The notes under the pieces: model-generated
Databases searched by the model: none
What the model saw: only the letters and a program-made list of their open reading frames with translations
Told to the model about the DNA's origin: nothing
In this document: piece by piece, positions 63,728 to 64,000 of the stretch
How the letters are laid out: the number at the start of each line of letters is the position of its first letter
Numbering within the stretch: position 1 is the first letter of the stretch
Position numbers and translations under genes: made by a program
Assembly (NCBI GenBank): GCA_963786445.1
Contig: CAWAZU010000008.1
Span: 186,001 to 250,000, forward strand
Reading direction: 5' to 3'
Source of the DNA: JAFKFJ01 sp963786445
GTDB lineage: Bacteria > Pseudomonadota > Alphaproteobacteria > Acetobacterales > Acetobacteraceae
DNA: 64,000 bases

Positions 63728-63929
63728 CGCAATTCGGGGCGCGAACAGGCTGATCTTCCGTCTCTTTCGAGGCGGGCGGCCGCTGCGGTCCCGGCCGGGC
63801 GGCGTTACGAAGCGTAGCAGCCGGCATGTCCGTCTGGCCGCCTTGGCCTGCAAACGGCTAAGCTGCCGCCACCGCCGGTTGCGGGGCGGGCTGGCTGCCC
63901 CCGGCCGGTTGAGATCGGAGCATGCGTCG

Positions 63930-64000
63930 ATGCCGATGGACGGGATTGCCAACGTCGCGTCGCTGATGCCGGGCCGTCGCGTCGGGCTGGCGGCGGGCGG
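63930..64000 (+). CDS. start of an unidentified gene (partial)
   Basis: A frame opens with ATG at 63930 (MPMDGIANVASLMPGRRVG), with a second ATG at 63936, and runs to the window edge. A GGAG site lies about ten bases upstream (63917-63920). Only 23 residues are visible, so I cannot assign a family. It follows the oxidoreductase by 202 bases on the same strand. A competing start at 63922 is closed soon by a stop. Confidence 0.35.
   Translation, partial: MPMDGIANVASLMPGRRVGLAAG

Overview
This window is a stretch of a high-GC bacterial chromosome, most likely from an alphaproteobacterium of the Acetobacteraceae/Rhodospirillales type. The assignment rests on the strongly GC-biased codon use, the FlbT and FlaF flagellin regulators (an alphaproteobacterial pair), the purC-purS-purQ-purL-bolA-grxD order, the ppiD/trpE and tpiA-secG-pyrG-kdsA neighbourhoods, and a glycine riboswitch ahead of gcvTHP. 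I cannot name the genus. I see no tRNA, rRNA, CRISPR array, transposase or prophage. Almost every base is accounted for by densely packed genes.  Layout. Positions 1-1.4 kb hold the end of a metallo-beta-lactamase-fold gene, a membrane-anchored hypothetical gene and an orphan antitoxin-like gene. Positions 1.5-10.8 kb hold an acyl-CoA/branched-chain catabolic operon: two acyl-CoA dehydrogenases, 3-hydroxyisobutyrate dehydrogenase, a frameshifted acyl-CoA ligase and a giant indolepyruvate ferredoxin oxidoreductase, followed by a MarR regulator. Positions 10.8-21.5 kb are mixed: IlvD/Edd dehydratase, a lysine-rich orphan protein, a frameshifted ABC substrate-binding protein, a DUF2066 protein, a PEP-CTERM protein built of two repeats, an SbmA/YddA-like ABC exporter, uracil-DNA glycosylase, a NYN-domain nuclease, FolK and a nucleotidyltransferase/small-protein pair. 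Positions 21.5-26.1 kb are the glycine cleavage operon gcvT-gcvH-gcvP under a tandem glycine riboswitch. Positions 26.2-29.7 kb hold a lipoprotein, thrB, rnhA and an orphan CHASE3 histidine kinase. Positions 30-34.7 kb are the purine operon with bolA and grxD. Positions 34.7-40.8 kb (minus strand) run ppiD-trpE and two glycosyltransferases. Positions 40.9-45.2 kb hold tpiA, secG, pyrG, kdsA and a small secreted protein. Positions 45.2-54.2 kb are flagellar: fliK-flgD on the minus strand; flgE-flgK-flgL-fliC-flbT-flaF-DUF1217 on the plus strand, with a good sigma-54 promoter ahead of flgE. Positions 54.2-58.9 kb continue with a TPR-methyltransferase, a TPR-OGT protein and a GT2 glycosyltransferase, which I read as a flagellin-modification module. 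Positions 58.9-64 kb hold an unusual phenylacetate-CoA-ligase/DpgC-dioxygenase fusion, two Gfo/Idh/MocA oxidoreductases and the start of one more gene.  Quality note. Four genes carry short indels that split the reading frame (acyl-CoA ligase, ABC substrate-binding protein, purQ, pyrG). Because purQ and pyrG are core genes with otherwise perfect sequence, at least these two are more likely assembly errors than real pseudogenes, and the same doubt applies to the ligase-dioxygenase fusion.  Best candidates for new biology: the PaaK-DpgC fusion, the flagellin-glycosylation module, the two-repeat PEP-CTERM protein and the nucleotidyltransferase/small-protein pair.
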